64,000 bases of DNA from Sinohyriopsis cumingii (Eukaryota; Mollusca; Bivalvia; Unionida; Unionidae): positions 158,298,289 through 158,362,288 of the forward strand of contig CM068824.1 in NCBI GenBank assembly GCA_028554795.2. The letters run 5' to 3'. Position 1 is the stretch's first letter; each line of letters begins with the position of its first letter. Both the position numbers and the translations under genes were made by a program. Of the stretch, positions 1-11,936 are shown piece by piece. The notes beneath the pieces were generated by a model that worked only from the letters and a program-made list of their open reading frames with translations, was not told the DNA's origin and did no database searches.

Positions 1-2
1 AA

Positions 3-221
3 GAAACTGCTATAGTTAATGAAATAGCGGCCAATACTACATTAAACTTAGCTGAAAGAATGCGGAATTGCCCATTCACTGTTTCTACAGATGAAACCAA
101 TGATCAAGGAAACTTCAAGATCTTTCCTCTTGTTATCAGAACTGTTGATCCAGTATCATCATCAGTAACATCAGACTTTCTCTCTCAATCCCTGTTTGTG
201 AGTGAGTTTTCTCCCAAGTGA
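3..221 (+). pseudogene. hAT-type transposase-like fragment
   Basis: An open frame enters from the window edge and ends at TGA (219-221), giving about 72 residues. The segment around CPFTVSTDETNDQG followed by FPLVIRT resembles the start of the catalytic region of domesticated and active hAT-superfamily transposases (ZBED/SCAN-type proteins), where an aspartate sits in an S-x-D-x-S/T-N context. Nothing downstream continues the domain, so this is a truncated copy or an exon end. It could also be part of a host zinc-finger gene derived from hAT. The family assignment rests on motif memory only. Confidence 0.4.
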
Positions 222-744
222 GAACAAAATCAGAGTTCAGGAGTAAATTGAGAGCAGAGATTGTAGAGGTACTTTTAATTTCAACATTTTAGACCAGGGT
301 CAGCTATAAACAGGGTTCTTCCTCCACCAGTTATACTGGCCGCCATATATGGCCTATCTTGTGCTGAAAAATGGCGTTAAACCCTAGAACAACAACAACA
401 GCTATAGACAGTATCTACACTGAAAATGAACTGCAGGATCTGAAAAGTGCTTACTACTGGCCCCTTAGGATGAATTGAGTAGTCCTGGACTTGAATTTTG
501 TGAATTTGTATATTACAATATACGTGGGTACTGGGTTTTACACACAAATATTTATTATCAATATGCATTACTGGTATTTAATGATGTTTTGAGAGAATTT
601 ATTATGTTTATTCACTCTAACATACTTATGTTCCTCATTTTCATGATCTGTTCCGCATTTTTGGTGGTGGCGTTCCTCAAAAACTTTTTATGAGGTAGGC
701 ATGTCTGCAGATAATTGTAATACTTTATCGAAAAGGTTTTAGCC

Positions 745-835
745 TGGTAGGGCTGGATTTGCTAGGTAGTTGTAGTTCTCCTAAGATATTATGGTCGGTT
801 GACGAGTTTGAATAAGAAAAAATTCCCAGGTTTTC
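745..835 (+). repeat. Solo copy of the DIRS-like terminal repeat
   Basis: This stretch (GGGCTGGATT, then GTAGTTCTCCTAAGATATTATGG-like sequence) matches, in the same orientation, the right terminal repeat of the DIRS-like element near 8790-8865. No RT or recombinase sequence lies beside it, so it looks like a solo terminal repeat or the end of another copy. Confidence 0.55.
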
Positions 836-1222
836 CGCACTGGTTATCCATGCTATTTTTAAAAGACTATGTATATATTCTGTATTATTAAAAGGACTTT
901 TAATTTCTTTCAGTTTGGTGTTCGATTGATGTTTGTAATTTGGGTTATAGAGTATACAGTTTGACCTTGCTTCAGATGTGCACCTATAAAAAATACTGTT
1001 AGCTCCTCTTTGGTTATTTTAACCTATTGTACTTCAAAGATAAATTGTGAAAAGAACGAGGTAGTCAGAAGCTAATCCTCGTGGACGTTGCGCAATGGTT
1101 AAGCTGACTCAGGTTCGCATCATAGATATAATTCATGTACACGATGTGCAATGGTTTAGCAGACCCAGGTGTACGGCAAATATGTATTCCGAAGGAGTGT
1201 ATGAGCTGCGACGAACGAGTAC

Positions 1223-1396
1223 CTGTGGGTGTAGGGGCCTCCAGCAGGGTTCCAAGAAAGAAAGAGTTGTTTGGCGTCATAGTAAAACTGGTACTCTGTA
1301 CGCGGATTGGCGATATCTTGGTTAACTGCGAGATCAGCAATATTATCTTCTCCATGAAAACCTTACTGTATTTGTAGGTTCCATTATCATAAGTAT
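1223..1396 (-). CDS. Host gene, sixth identified exon (LolA-like secreted protein)
   Basis: On the minus strand a pyrimidine-rich acceptor (CTTTTTCTTTCAG) precedes the exon and the donor CACAG/GTACTC follows it. The exon opens with two bases of a split codon, fits the phase-1 donor at 1687, and ends in phase 1. The reading frame contains ISPIRVQ and a FFLGTLLEAP stretch, like the sheet-forming segment of invertebrate LolA-like domains. Further 3' exons are expected left of here but none was found before the window edge. The family name is inference from pattern; the exon structure is seen directly. Confidence 0.6.
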
Positions 1397-1686
1397 CTGA
1401 AAGAAAAAGAAACAAACACAAAATACGAAATCAGTTGTGCTCCGTGTCAGGTCAAGGCCATCGACACACATCATGATAAGAAGTTATGACTATTGAATGA
1501 TCGCAGATGTTTCACAGAGTGTTTGCATCTTATGATTGCTATTAGTTTTGTCATTTAACAATATGTTTTTAAAGTTATAAAAGTATTTTCAATTATTTCG
1601 AATTGACTCTTAGCGGTTAATATTAACATTTCTCTCCAGTGGAGAGAACAGAAAAGTATATATTCGGTCTCTCTATTCATTCCTAC

Positions 1687-1810
1687 CAGGAAAGTCGATT
1701 CTAAAGTCCATCCGTTGGTCGGGTTTGAAGCAGGTAATAATGTCAAAGTTGCTAAGGGCAGGACGCTCCTGGTCAAAGTTGTAAATGTTGTAACTGGCTG
1801 TGTAACCAAC
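1687..1810 (-). CDS. Host gene, fifth identified exon (LolA-like secreted protein)
   Basis: The acceptor ATTCACAG/GTTGG and donor CCTG/GTAGGA bound 124 bases (41 codons plus one base). It begins in phase 0, matching the phase-0 donor of the exon at 9603-9710, and ends in phase 1, matching the acceptor at 1396. It encodes an aromatic and acidic stretch (YNIYNFDQERP, then NFDIITCF) typical of the central part of LolA-like extracellular proteins. The intron upstream (1811-9602) contains the DIRS-like element. Confidence 0.65.
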
Positions 1811-1940
1811 CTGTGAATATTGATGTAGAGGTGAAAACACAAACGAAATGCAGCGTAACTAGTTTCAATAAGTAATTGAAAATTAAGCAAAGAAACAGTG
1901 ATATGCTACGTTACCTAGCTACCTAGCTATCTGACCATTG

Positions 1941-2509
1941 AAAGTGGGTTCTGTGTGTGCATGTGTGTATGTGTGCGTGTGTGCGAATGTAGTGATCGCA
2001 ATCGCTGGGTCATATGTCTGAGGCCATGTGATACATGTCTTCAACAGTTGCTAACAATAAAAAATCCTATAAAGTCGACAAAATTTACATGTTGCTGAAA
2101 AACCTATTCTTCCTTTCTTCATTGTCCTTAAGTTTTCAAATATATTCGTCAAAATCTAAGATAGTTAAATATTTGATTGATACTATTCCCAATTGCTAAT
2201 TACACAGGTTGAAGTTCTGCAAGTAAAATTTGTTTGAGAGAAAGCATCAGAATATAAGGAGACTATTAATGAAGAAATAAGTTTCTGTCTTAACTCACCC
2301 AACTTTCTGCTGTAATATCCAGTCTTATGGGAACACTTGTGGAATGCTGCGTAGAATAGCCGACATTGCTGACTGCCGTCCAGTCACTCTATGATAATAA
2401 TAATAATAATAATAATAGAGGATCTCAAATGGTTAACGACTTAATATTGTACTTATGAAACTAGTTCAATAATTTCCAGCTTTTGAGAGAGAGAGAGAGA
2501 GAGAGAGAG
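1941..2509. repeat. Microsatellites: TG-rich, (AAT)n and (GA)n
   Basis: Three simple-sequence tracts lie in intronic DNA: a TG-rich tract at about 1945-1985, an (ATA)n tract at 2395-2416 and a (GA)n tract at 2487-2508. No coding potential was seen between them. Confidence 0.8.
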
Positions 2510-3340
2510 CATTTGACATAGACATCATTATTCAACATTGAATTTCCAATGGAAATTGCTGTGTGATGTCACATAGCTCGCTTGCTTTGAGTAGCTTATG
2601 CACCATACATATATATTTCGATGAGACTGTTTGCAATGTTCCAAAAGGCGGGGCATGGAAAATTCACATGGTCGTAGCCAATCGGTAATAAGAATACTGC
2701 GTAAGAATTTCACTTATTTCGATCAATCAGATTCACATAAAGTGATACGTTAGCATGTTGACATCAAAAATATTACAATGCACAGAGTGTGTATATAGTG
2801 TACCAACTATGTGATAAAGATAATAATAACAATAATACTGAAGTCAAATGGACATTCTAAGACAGACAGGACGCAAAAGTGGCGTCTTTTGCAGTAAAAC
2901 ACTAGCATTACGTAACAAATATAGGTATACAGATTTGCTTTCATTTTAATGCAGCAAGACGTGAATTGTCCCGTTACAAATCTACCAACAGCCTATCCCA
3001 ACTCCATTTCTGTTGTTTATTTATGTATTTGTTTAGTATGTTTAAGCACATTACTGGTTCTGTGAGCTAATTGTCCTTCTCAAAGATAAACCGAGGCATC
3101 TGACCCGGGCAAGTATGGAACCTGCGACTCCTGGAATAGGAATCTGACGCTCTACCAGAACAGTTCACGCAACTCTGAGACATACCACTATTTTACAACA
3201 ATCTGATTAACCACAACGTTTGAATTTCAAGCGCATCTTTCTCGGCCTTTTAAAGTACATTATTGAGTTTTAAAACTCTAAAGTTACTGGTAGGAGTGAA
3301 AACCAATTTTTCCCAGTAAAATATGTTTCTTCAAAAATAC
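2510..3340. other. Intronic sequence, nothing recognised
   Basis: I see only AT-rich host sequence with short trinucleotide runs near 2820. Short open frames here lack any recognisable motif. Confidence 0.6.
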
Positions 3341-3485
3341 TTACCCAGTCATAATACCTTACAGGAAGTACCACTACCTCGCAAATCCTGCTCTCCCAGA
3401 TAAGGAAGCTTAAAGTCGTCTGCCGACCTATTTGGCGGTCGAGCAGAGTGATATCACCTTACTTGTAAGACTTAGCGGAACAGTG
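3341..3485 (+). repeat. Left inverted repeat of the DIRS-like element
   Basis: It begins around CCCAGTCATAATACCTTAC and runs through a GTCTGCCGACCTATTTGGCG-like segment. It is an imperfect inverted copy of the right-end repeat, with several scattered mismatches. Confidence 0.6.
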
Positions 3486-4259
3486 TAAAAATATCACAGT
3501 TATTACTGAAGAGGAGAGGGCATGCTCCATATGGATGTAACTGCGGGATGGTTGGGGGTGTATGTGTATTATGATTGGGTAAGTATTTTTAAATAAACAT
3601 TTTAATAGTAAAAATTTGTTTCTTCTTCGAATACGTTACCCAATCATAAAAACTTAGGAGAAAGGTAAGAGGTGGAATGATGGACATCACTTTACCCCGG
3701 ATATACCATCTCCGGTCCCCTAAGGTATCGAAACAGTTTCTTGGTAACGCGACTGGAGGAGACTCCATCTGTGGAGGCGTGGCTTGATAAGGCAAAACAT
3801 TCTCCTCCGCAAATTCAGCGGAATTCGTGAAATTGCATCTTAAGTTGTTGATCAGTCTGGAAGGGAGGCCAGTTGAGCTATGAATATAGGTCTTACCAGA
3901 TCAAATTGACCTCTCCGGTATGAAAGATCTCGGAGATAAAAGCTAGAGAATGGACCCATATCCATTCCGCAGCTTGACTGATGCCGGTTAGCGAACAGTT
4001 ACGGTATGATGCTAGGAGGGCGGCAGCTGCTCGAACCGCTTGAGCCAAAACGCGTACAAGTTCGTCGAGTTGGGGTTATTTTCCTATATGTTGAGCAAAT
4101 AACCCCCTTACTCCAGGATATGATGTTCGATTCCGATCGATACTCCTGTCCTTTTTTGAGAAGTAGAAAGAGGCGTGATCTCAACGGCTCTGTTCGTATT
4201 AATAAATCACCTGAAAGCCCGGACTGGGTGCTTTTCTCCACGACTGGTTGGGAATATGT

Positions 4260-5354
4260 TTAATTCTGAAGGCCTGTTTGAGATGATCCAGAAGTGCTGG
4301 TTCGTGGCTCCGGACAATGATAAACAACTGCCGTCGTGATTATATGAGTAGATAAAGGAAAACCCGAATACAGAGGGGTTTCCGATGAAAGATTTATGAT
4401 GTAGTTAATCCACAACTCCTCCCGACGGAGTGGTGCGATGATGATGAGGTTAGAGGCTGTCTGTACCACTTAGAATTAGTGGTGTTGGGGGTTGGTGTAC
4501 GAGTTCAGGTTGGTCCAATGCAACGATAGGAAGTCCACTGCCAAAGTTGTTGGGTCCGGGACGGGCGAGACAAAGGATGGGGTTTTGAAATTCCCAATTG
4601 TCGCAGACAGGCCCACCAACGGTCGGTCACATCGGGTACAGATCTGAGTGAGACGCAAGGAGTGGAGAGACCATTCCTTCTGTACTAGCTGATAGTTCCG
4701 TGACTAGGAGTTGGTCAGAGCGTTGAGTCCCGGGATATTGTGAACCTATATGGTATGTTGATGACAACGCCACTTCAAAAAGTGCAACGCCATGACGAAA
4801 AGGTCTAGGGACTGGGGTCCTACTTATTGTTGAAGATAAATCACCATTGTACGATTGAGTTCCTCCTTGTTCTTTGAGATAAGTCCCACACCATGACGTA
4901 AAGGTCTGGGGACTGGGGTAATCCTTGTTGCCGAAGATAAATTACCATTGTACGATTGAGTTCCTCCTTGTTCTTTCAGATAAGTCCCACACCATGACGC
5001 AGAGCACTAGGGACTGGGGTCCTCCTTGATCCTGGTGATAAATCAACATTGTAGAATTGAGATAATCTATTTTGTTGAGATAAGTCACCACTGTAGAGTT
5101 GGCCGACATAATGAGAACTCCCTTACCCTCTGAGTATTTACTGCCCCCAATGAAACACTTTCACAATGGCCGTCCTCTCCAGAATTATTGATATGAAGAT
5201 GTCGTTCGTGGGGAGAGCATGCGCCGATGGCGTCCCAAAATGATGGTAGTGGGCGAGTTCTCCAGCCTTTGGTACTTGCATCCGTGCAGACTGTAATCTC
5301 GAGCGGGTGGACGCGTAGATGCATACCCATCGCGAGCCAAGTTAGGTTGCTCAC
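4260..5354 (-). pseudogene. DIRS-like RNase H / C-terminal pol remnants
   Basis: Three consecutive minus-strand frames carry pieces of one protein. At 5085-5354 a CTDASTKGW motif followed by PHERHLHIN resembles the RNase H part of DIRS pol. At 4476-4658 a segment resembling 'FVSPVPDP...DFLSLHW', and at 4260-4469 an IIIAPLRREELW segment, resemble the post-RNase H region of the same polyprotein. Frame changes and the tandem repeats at 4785-5085 interrupt it. Non-functional. Confidence 0.55.
4785..5085. repeat. Three tandem copies of a roughly 100-bp unit
   Basis: Each copy contains a GACTGGGGT core and an 'AATTGAG' segment, and copies recur about every 100 bases. The third copy is more diverged. 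The array lies inside the DIRS-like remnant and breaks its pol frame. Confidence 0.7.
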
Positions 5355-5473
5355 AATTCCGCCGATGGTGCCTCAGTTGGGTGCAGATGTTTAGAGGATG
5401 GTTCAGTGGGCAAACATGAGGACTTCATTCGTGCAGACAAAACAGTAGCAATGCAATAGAAGGAGACCTAGGG

Positions 5474-6010
5474 TCATGATGTCCACTGCGCATTGAGTAA
5501 TCCCGTGTGGACAGAATTCCTCGAAAGTAAGGTGCTACCATGGGTCATTTCAATCTCCAATCCTAAGGTCACAACTGATGGTGCATGTGTATTGAATTCC
5601 ATACCTAGGTGAACGAATTGCTGAGATGCGACTAGGTCGAATTTTTCCTTGTTGATGAGAAGTCCAGATTGACAATGGCTATCATGACTGGTTAGAGCTA
5701 ATTCGCTGATGTTGCTGCAGGATGTTGTCCGAAAACCTGAGATTTCCGCGATAGAAATGGTCCGGTTATGCGCCATTACTCGATTTATCCGAAGAGGGAA
5801 GACCCCGGGGCCGACGTTGAGCCTCAATTGGAATGCCCTGAGTCGATATATGATGTCGTAGGCAGATCGCAGGAACGTTCTGGAAGCCTTATGAATAGAG
5901 ACATGGAGGTATGAGCCATTTAAATCCAGAGTGATGGCAATGTCTCCCTCATGGATATCGTTCAAAATGTCCTGTGATATTCCAGTGGGAACCAAGGAGC
6001 GTGGATACAA
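5474..6010 (-). pseudogene. DIRS-like reverse transcriptase remnant
   Basis: A 178-residue open frame carries the RT landmark ITLDLNGSYLHVSIH, the DIRS/gypsy form of motif A where a catalytic aspartate precedes a tyrosine-leucine-histidine stretch. Further on, LLINKEKFDLVASQQFVHLG resembles the KS/Q-FLG motif of RT palm and thumb. The expected YxDD motif is not recognisable in frame, so the enzyme is dead. Confidence 0.6.
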
Positions 6011-8699
6011 GGATTGAGGGTGCTGCGGCCGATGATCAGACTTAGATAGTCGTTTGCCGTTGTTACAACGAAAAAAGGTGTGGAACGAACGCTAGAACCC
6101 TCTCGATAGGATGGCTTTCAGAGGTTAGTGTTCTATGGGTGAATCTTGGGTCCTTTTGTTGATTCCCCGAACTATTCCCTGTATCGACTCTGTGGATGCA
6201 GAGGGAGGGAAACTCGTTGATGGTTTGTTAGCGTACTTCATCCATCAGGATTTTAAACAGAAGGCAGAGTAGAAAGGCCGTGTTCTTAACTTGAGACGCT
6301 CCCATGCATGCCCTGAGCTATTCGGAGTGGGAACAAGAGTCCAACAGCGAAGTCACGGTAACAATATTGCTCAGTAACTGCAAAGTATAAACAAAGACCA
6401 TCCGGTCCATACGTATGGAATGTGGCTATGTCATACCCAATGCGGCGAGATCATGGTGAATACTGGGGTTCAGAATGATTTGCTGATGAGAGATCCGCCG
6501 ACGAACTGATGATGAAGTCGGGCTAGAAAGCCCGTAACTCTCCCTGGCTGCGAACATCGTATTATCAACAGATGCTGAAGCGCTGGTGCATGTTGTTGAT
6601 GGAGATGGAGTCGGAGGGCAAAGCTCCAGGGGTGGAAAAACATCCTCAGTGGAGGTTCGGAGGGCAGAATCTACCCGTTCCCTCGTGTATGGTACAATAG
6701 ATGACGGTACAGGTAGAACAATCAACATCATCTTCGTTGCGTGGAGTGGGGTTACAGTCCCCTGTAAGGCACTGAGAATTACCTGGCGAAGAGTGATGAG
6801 GTATGTCGCTCACTAAACTCGTAGAATGCCCTGAATTAGAAACCGTGACTTCAATACAGTCGCTGAGTAAAATGGCCCTTTTCGTGTCAGAGTGTAGAGA
6901 AACTGCAAAGCGACATCTGTTGAGGCGGCAAGATCTACTCATGGTATCATGCCAAACGAGTATCATGAGGTGGTACGAGTTAGACTGGTCCAGTCGGGTT
7001 CGACGCCCTGGAAGCTCGGGCTGTTATTCGTTGAGCCCGTAATAGTGATGACTGACCCTTCGTGATCCTTAGTATATGGCCTAGGCTGGTCTCAACAGAA
7101 ATAGGCTGGTCTCAACAGAAATAGGCCATCAGTGTGAGGAGGATATCGTTAGGATCATCATTTGGGAGGGTTATGGTATATTTGTAACCCGTCTGTATGT
7201 GTACTGAATGAGAGGGAAATTGTTTGTTTGTTAGATCTCTCCCATCATGTAGGAATGATGTCGGACCCCGAGGCGTAGGGGAAGTTACAAACATGACGAG
7301 TCCTGTGGTGGTGACTTGGGTTCTGGCCCTGTTTCCAAGCGTGTCAATGTCCGGCGCTTGGAGGCTAATGGTTAAGTTGAATGATATCCCTTATTCCCTT
7401 AATGATTCACACTGAGGGAAATAAAATCAGCATGCAGGCTGGTGACGTCTTCAGTCTCAGCTGTATGCTGTATGCGCTTTGCCCATAGTTCTAATCAGTA
7501 CGACAAAACAGAGCAAATGGATAAAGCTGTAGCCTTGCACCTGTCTTAGAACGCAATGTGCGTGCAGAGCTCAATCCTTAAATGGTTGACCCAGAAATTG
7601 ATAAGTCTATACTGTAAGGAAGCATACGGATAAAATATCACGATAATACCACCCGTTATAAACCTGTGTGCCTCCACATGTGATGTTTGAATACCGTGTG
7701 GGCGCATAGCTATACCAAATGATGGTTACCGGGAAAAAGGGATAGCAGACACTTTCAATTACAATGCTTACCTGTAGGCAAGGTCAAGGACAGCCTTTAC
7801 AGGTTGAATCATTGAAGCATGTGCTCCAAGCTAAAAATTATGTGGTAAAAGAACTCACCTTTTTACACAAGAAAGGACGGAACTATACATATATAAGGAG
7901 TTCTTCAGTGCATAAAGACGTGCATACATTTAAATAATGTAGCCCGAACCTAACTGATGAAGTCGCATCGGCTGCACGTGCAGGCTGACTAAGAGCTCGA
8001 TAAATATGAAGTAAAGTTTATAAACATGACTCAAGGGTTGCCTATAGAAACATGCATGCGCAGGAGGTGGTTGAATAAACCATGTATAGAGCGCCGACCT
8101 GTACTTGTCTGACGAGAATGGTATAAATACATGAATGTACCAAGGTGTCTACATTACACACAAAAACCGTCACGTAAAAGGGAACTGAGGCACCGTTATC
8201 GAGACGTACACAGTAGGTGCGACAAAGCCCCTAATGAGGCAATATTTGTAGGGGAAAAGGCCCAGAGAATTACCATACAAGTAAATACTTTAAGGTTGGC
8301 GCCAGAACGTTACTGAAGCCTTGGATAGAAACTTGCCAATATGTACCCATTTATAAAGGAATTACACATACATAGGAGTTATATGAGCACTAGAGACTTG
8401 CACGTATAAAATAAGCATAGCATAAACCGACTGTGAAGTCGCTAATTCTCCACATGCAAATACCTTAATGTGTGACGACGACAAAGTGTGGCAACTTGTA
8501 AAGGTGGATTTTTGTGGTGATAGAAAGAGAGAACAAGTTGGAAATATAGATGGAGTGTTTTTTCCTTTGGAAGTGAAAAACTCCTCCAACTTGTAGTGGC
8601 ATATCTTTCACATAGCTTCTGGATTTTGCGAGGTCTCTCGTAAGAGTGTGCTTCTTGGCACGGGCGGAAGTAAAAACTGATATTCTTACACTGTGCCGA
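6011..8699 (-). other. Inner part of the DIRS-like element, no intact gene
   Basis: Mixed short frames on both strands; the one at 6426-6731 is Ser/Thr/Pro rich, as in some gag leaders. A direct duplication of a 20-bp GGCTGGTCTCAACAGAAATA unit sits near 7083-7124. Nothing else could be assigned. Confidence 0.4.
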
Positions 8700-8890
8700 C
8701 AAGTCTTGTATATAAGGGTAGATCACTCTGCCCAACCGCCAAATTGGTCGGCAGCCGACTTTTAGCTTTCCTTAGCTAAAAATGTAGTATCTGGAAGGGC
8801 TGGATTAGAGAGGCAGTGGTAGTTCTCCTAAGGTATTATGACTGCGTCACGTATTCGAAGAAGAAAAAAGTGTTTTTAAAGGTTTGAATT
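8700..8890 (-). repeat. Right inverted repeat of the DIRS-like element
   Basis: Reverse complement partner of 3341-3485, sharing the GCCAAATTGGTCGGCAG-type core and the CTCCTAAGGTATTATGAC end. The end sequence is also found as the solo copy at 745-835. Confidence 0.6.
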
Positions 8891-8919
8891 AGTTATACGA
8901 TCTGATAGTTATGTTACTG

Positions 8920-9075
8920 CTATATATGTAATATATAATATATGTAGTATATAATTATACAATTAATATGCGATATATATAATGCGTAACTATATACGTA
9001 ATATGCAATATATGTAACACGTAAGTATACAAGTAACATGCAATATATGTAATACGTAAGTATATATGTAATAAG
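8920..9075. repeat. AT-rich degenerate tandem repeat
   Basis: Alternating TATATGTAATA/ACGTAAGTATA units of about 30-40 bp repeat through this stretch directly beside the DIRS-like element. No coding potential. Confidence 0.6.
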
Positions 9076-9602
9076 TTTAATAAATAATCTTAGTATAGTT
9101 CATGTCTGTATGTCATAAGACATACATTTACTGTCAATAATGATAAGATAATATAAAAGACGTTTATCTTTAATATTTATGAAGGAATGTGCGCTACTTC
9201 CAAGAAAATCAAACTATGACTTCCGTTTCTATTTTTTAAAATATTTCTTAAATACATATTTTTTAGCTCACATTCATGTAATAATGAGCCATATTTGGCA
9301 GTTCTTGTAGATTTTAGAGTTAAGATAGCCAAAAATAGTATTTTGAAACTGAATGCAAAGTAGTGTAACATTGGTCTTCGCAGGAAATGGGGTTTGAAAA
9401 ATCTCTGTCTGATTTTTTACTTTTGTTGTAATCCTATTTAGAATCCAATTTACATCTGTTGTTTATTAGATACATTCATAGTTTGTTACTATATCTACAA
9501 GATAGACTTAATAACCCATAAATTGTCTATTTCGCAGATCTAATCGGATAGAAGACAGAAATTAAAATATAATAAGATCCAGACAAATAAAGAGACACCT
9601 AC

Positions 9603-9710
9603 CGCCAAAAAATAATATTCAAATGTTGTGTTAAATGGTCCGTATCCGTCTAGATGAAAATCGTTTCTTTTAGAGATGAAAACGTCACAATTCATGTCCC
9701 GGCATTTTCG
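9603..9710 (-). CDS. Host gene, fourth identified exon (LolA-like secreted protein)
   Basis: A strong acceptor (TCTAATTTTCAG/CGA) and donor (GCG/GTAGGT) bound exactly 36 codons, phase 0 at both ends. The encoded piece starts RKCRDMNCDVFI and continues with aromatic residues to EYYFLA. That resembles the 'Y-x-G-Q then R-x-R-G-I-x-C-D-V' junction of LolA-like extracellular domains. The preceding exon ends in TYEGQ, so the splice joins a familiar motif. Confidence 0.7.
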
Positions 9711-10493
9711 CTGAAAATTAGAAAAGAATCATTCTAAAGTGGAACCTCTTTCATACAAAGCTGTCTGGATTATCAGTGTATCTGAAATGCAGTTTTGTCC
9801 CTCCACGTACAAAATCTGCATATATCTGTATCCGACTGAATTCAGTGTCCAGGAAGAGTTCGGCTGAACGAGATCCTTTATTTAAGATCTGCGTGCTTTG
9901 AATTAGAGTTGTATCGCTCGTAAATAGTGGATGTATGTTTTTAATCATTCGAACCACAAAGAGCCAGCTAAATCTCAATAGTTTCCAAGTTATTACCCTG
10001 TGGCTAATTCACTAGGGGTAGGGATGAACCCCTAGGCCAGTGTCAGCTACATGTATAAATTTTTTAAAAAATCATGTTTATAAGTGTATATATGTTTATT
10101 GGGTACGGTTCTCCATGGTTGTAGGAAAAGACCCTGTTGCATCATAATGGATGTTCCGCTTGACATGTGTAAACACTTTTGCCAGTGATCACATATACTA
10201 ATTTTATGAATATGTGGTATAAAAGTCGGGCGTTATAGTAAATGTATGTGAAATCACGCACGCACACCTCAGCCCCAAAGCGCTATAAAAAGATCTGAAA
10301 TCTCTAACAATCTACATCCAAAAGGCTGTTAATAACCCAAGTGTCGAGCTCTAATATTCCAGTAGGAGGGAAATCAAAAACACTATCCACAAACGTACGC
10401 ACAGCAGTGCGTATGTAAAGATACGGACAGACTGTATCACAATTTTAACAGCCTTCTTTAAAGGCATGTGGAAGATAAACATGCTACACTCAC

Positions 10494-10678
10494 CTGACCT
10501 TCGTAAGTGTACGAAGTATTGTCAAGATAAAACAGTTTGGAGGCATTTTTCATTTGAAAGAAAAACTCGGGGCGTCCGTCAGCTATTTTTGTTTTGTTCA
10601 AAGCGGCCGTAAATGTGGCACTCTGGATGGGCATTATCGTACAGTTGCCAGTAGTCCTGTCAACGGCATACGCAATAC
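10494..10678 (-). CDS. Host gene, third identified exon (LolA-like secreted protein)
   Basis: Acceptor TTCTCTCAAG/GTATTG and donor GGTCAG/GTGAGT bound 185 bases: two bases of a split glycine codon plus 61 codons. It encodes AVDRTTGNCTIMPI and later SKLFYLDNTSYTYEGQ. A conserved cysteine after a 'D-x-T-G' turn and an ending Y-x-G-Q are typical of invertebrate LolA-like/ependymin-type secreted proteins. Potential N-glycosylation sites (NCT, NAS, NTS) support an extracellular location. Phase 1 at the start agrees with the donor at 11107. Confidence 0.7.
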
Positions 10679-11060
10679 CTTGAGAGAAAAAAATACACAC
10701 AATGATAAAATAAATAGGAAACATTATATTTAAAGTAGAACTTTAATATTTGCCAGGAGTTTATTTGCAAAGAAACAAACATTTTTTTAATACTTAAAAC
10801 AGCTAGTACACCTGGCTCTATGTATGTTTTTTTTAATAAATATAAATCAGCCCATTCTATTCCACCCACCTATACAGTTCCCGTAAAACATCGGATGATG
10901 CATAGATGACGACATGTATAAAAACCGTTGGTGTCAAATGATATACGTTTAGTTTCGGTATATTTTATTAATTCATAATAACTTATGGGTTAGGCTATAA
11001 GTCTTTTCCAATGTATACTCTGCCAAACAGAATTATGCGATACAACAACCTTAAGCAGTA

Positions 11061-11068
11061 AAGCTGAA

Positions 11069-11103
<35 letters not shown>

Positions 11104-11106
11104 CAC
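11061..11106. repeat. (GT)n(GA)n microsatellite beside a splice donor
   Basis: A dinucleotide tract directly abuts the donor site of the exon at 11107-11218 on the minus strand, so the intron begins with GTGCTC followed by a CT/CA repeat. Confidence 0.8.
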
Positions 11107-11218
11107 CGGTGATGTAATCGTGTATCTCGGAGGCAGTATCCGTGGACCAGAATGGGTATACTGACGCTGATGGACGGTAGTCAAATCGTACTAGCTGGTG
11201 CTCATAGTCATACCATAT
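11107..11218 (-). CDS. Host gene, second identified exon (LolA-like secreted protein)
   Basis: Acceptor CTATTATTACAG/ATATGG and donor CACCG/GTGCTC bound 112 bases (37 codons plus one). The piece starts IWYDYEHQLVRFDYRP, the 'YD-x-x-x-x-L-V-R-x-D' strand of LolA-like domains, and ends HDYIT plus one base that completes a glycine with the next exon. It begins in phase 0, matching the donor at 61806, which lies about 50.6 kb away across both viral elements. Confidence 0.7.
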
Positions 11219-11737
11219 CTGTAATAATAGCAAAAACATTTATGCATGAAAATATAGATATTGCCAAGAGCATGCCATCATAGCCGATCTGGGTTGATCC
11301 GATGCATGGATTCAAGCTACAATCTTTAGGTCAAGGGTCTGAAACGCTCACGGCTGATCCAATGCTATTCGAAAATGATTAAATAAGGAGGAAAGGGATT
11401 AACAGAGAACATGTTTTCATTATATTGCTTTGATTTGACCGGTTTGTATTAAAATGTATTTTGATGGGGTTTTGTTTCATTCTTTCTTCCGTTAATATAT
11501 TATAACTGGACTTGTACCTATTTTAATGTTGATGTCATTCTTATATAATTTACTTATCTGTGTTCTCTAGAGTAGTAAACAACTGATGCAATTAATGAAT
11601 GTTGACGGTTGAATCTAGAATTGTGTTCTTGTTCTTCGAAGTGTCAAGAAAATGCTAAAACAATTTTATCAGTAACTATAGGTATCTTGATGAGGTTTTC
11701 CTTTTAATATGACCAACTTGGTCAGGTCCATCTTAAC

Positions 11738-11808
11738 ACACACACACACACAGGCACGCACGCGCGCGCGCGCGCTCGCGAGCACACACACACACACACA
11801 CACACACA
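11738..11808. repeat. (AC)n/(CG)n compound microsatellite
   Basis: An AC tract, a GC-alternating core that could form Z-DNA, and a second AC tract lie about 130 bp outside element 1. Confidence 0.85.
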
Positions 11809-11931
11809 CGAGAATAATATAAAATACAAAAGTAAACACATTTCACTCAAAGCTTTCGAAAGCAAAATTTGGTCTGTAAGTGATGTCTCTCGGCGCTTTG
11901 GGGGAGCTTTAATTAGTCTTTAAACATAATA

Positions 11932-11936
11932 CATAC
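11932..11936. repeat. Target site duplication CATAC (left) of element 1
   Basis: CATAC directly abuts the first base of the left TIR and recurs immediately after the right TIR at 27126-27130. Five bases is within the range produced by retroviral-type integrases. Confidence 0.85.

Larger units (their letters stand above)
3341..8890 (-). mobile_element. Degenerate DIRS-like (tyrosine-recombinase) retrotransposon
   Basis: The ends are inverted repeats of about 150 bp: 3341-3485 matches the reverse complement of about 8700-8870. An extra inverted piece at about 3620-3660 matches the outer end again; such split or complementary repeats are characteristic of DIRS elements. Inside, on the minus strand, are broken reverse transcriptase (5474-6010) and RNase H-like (4260-5354) remnants. 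A Ser/Thr/Pro-rich frame at 6426-6731 could be a gag remnant. A tyrosine recombinase was not identified with confidence. Many stops and frame changes show an old copy. It sits in a host intron in the same orientation as the gene. Confidence 0.65.
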
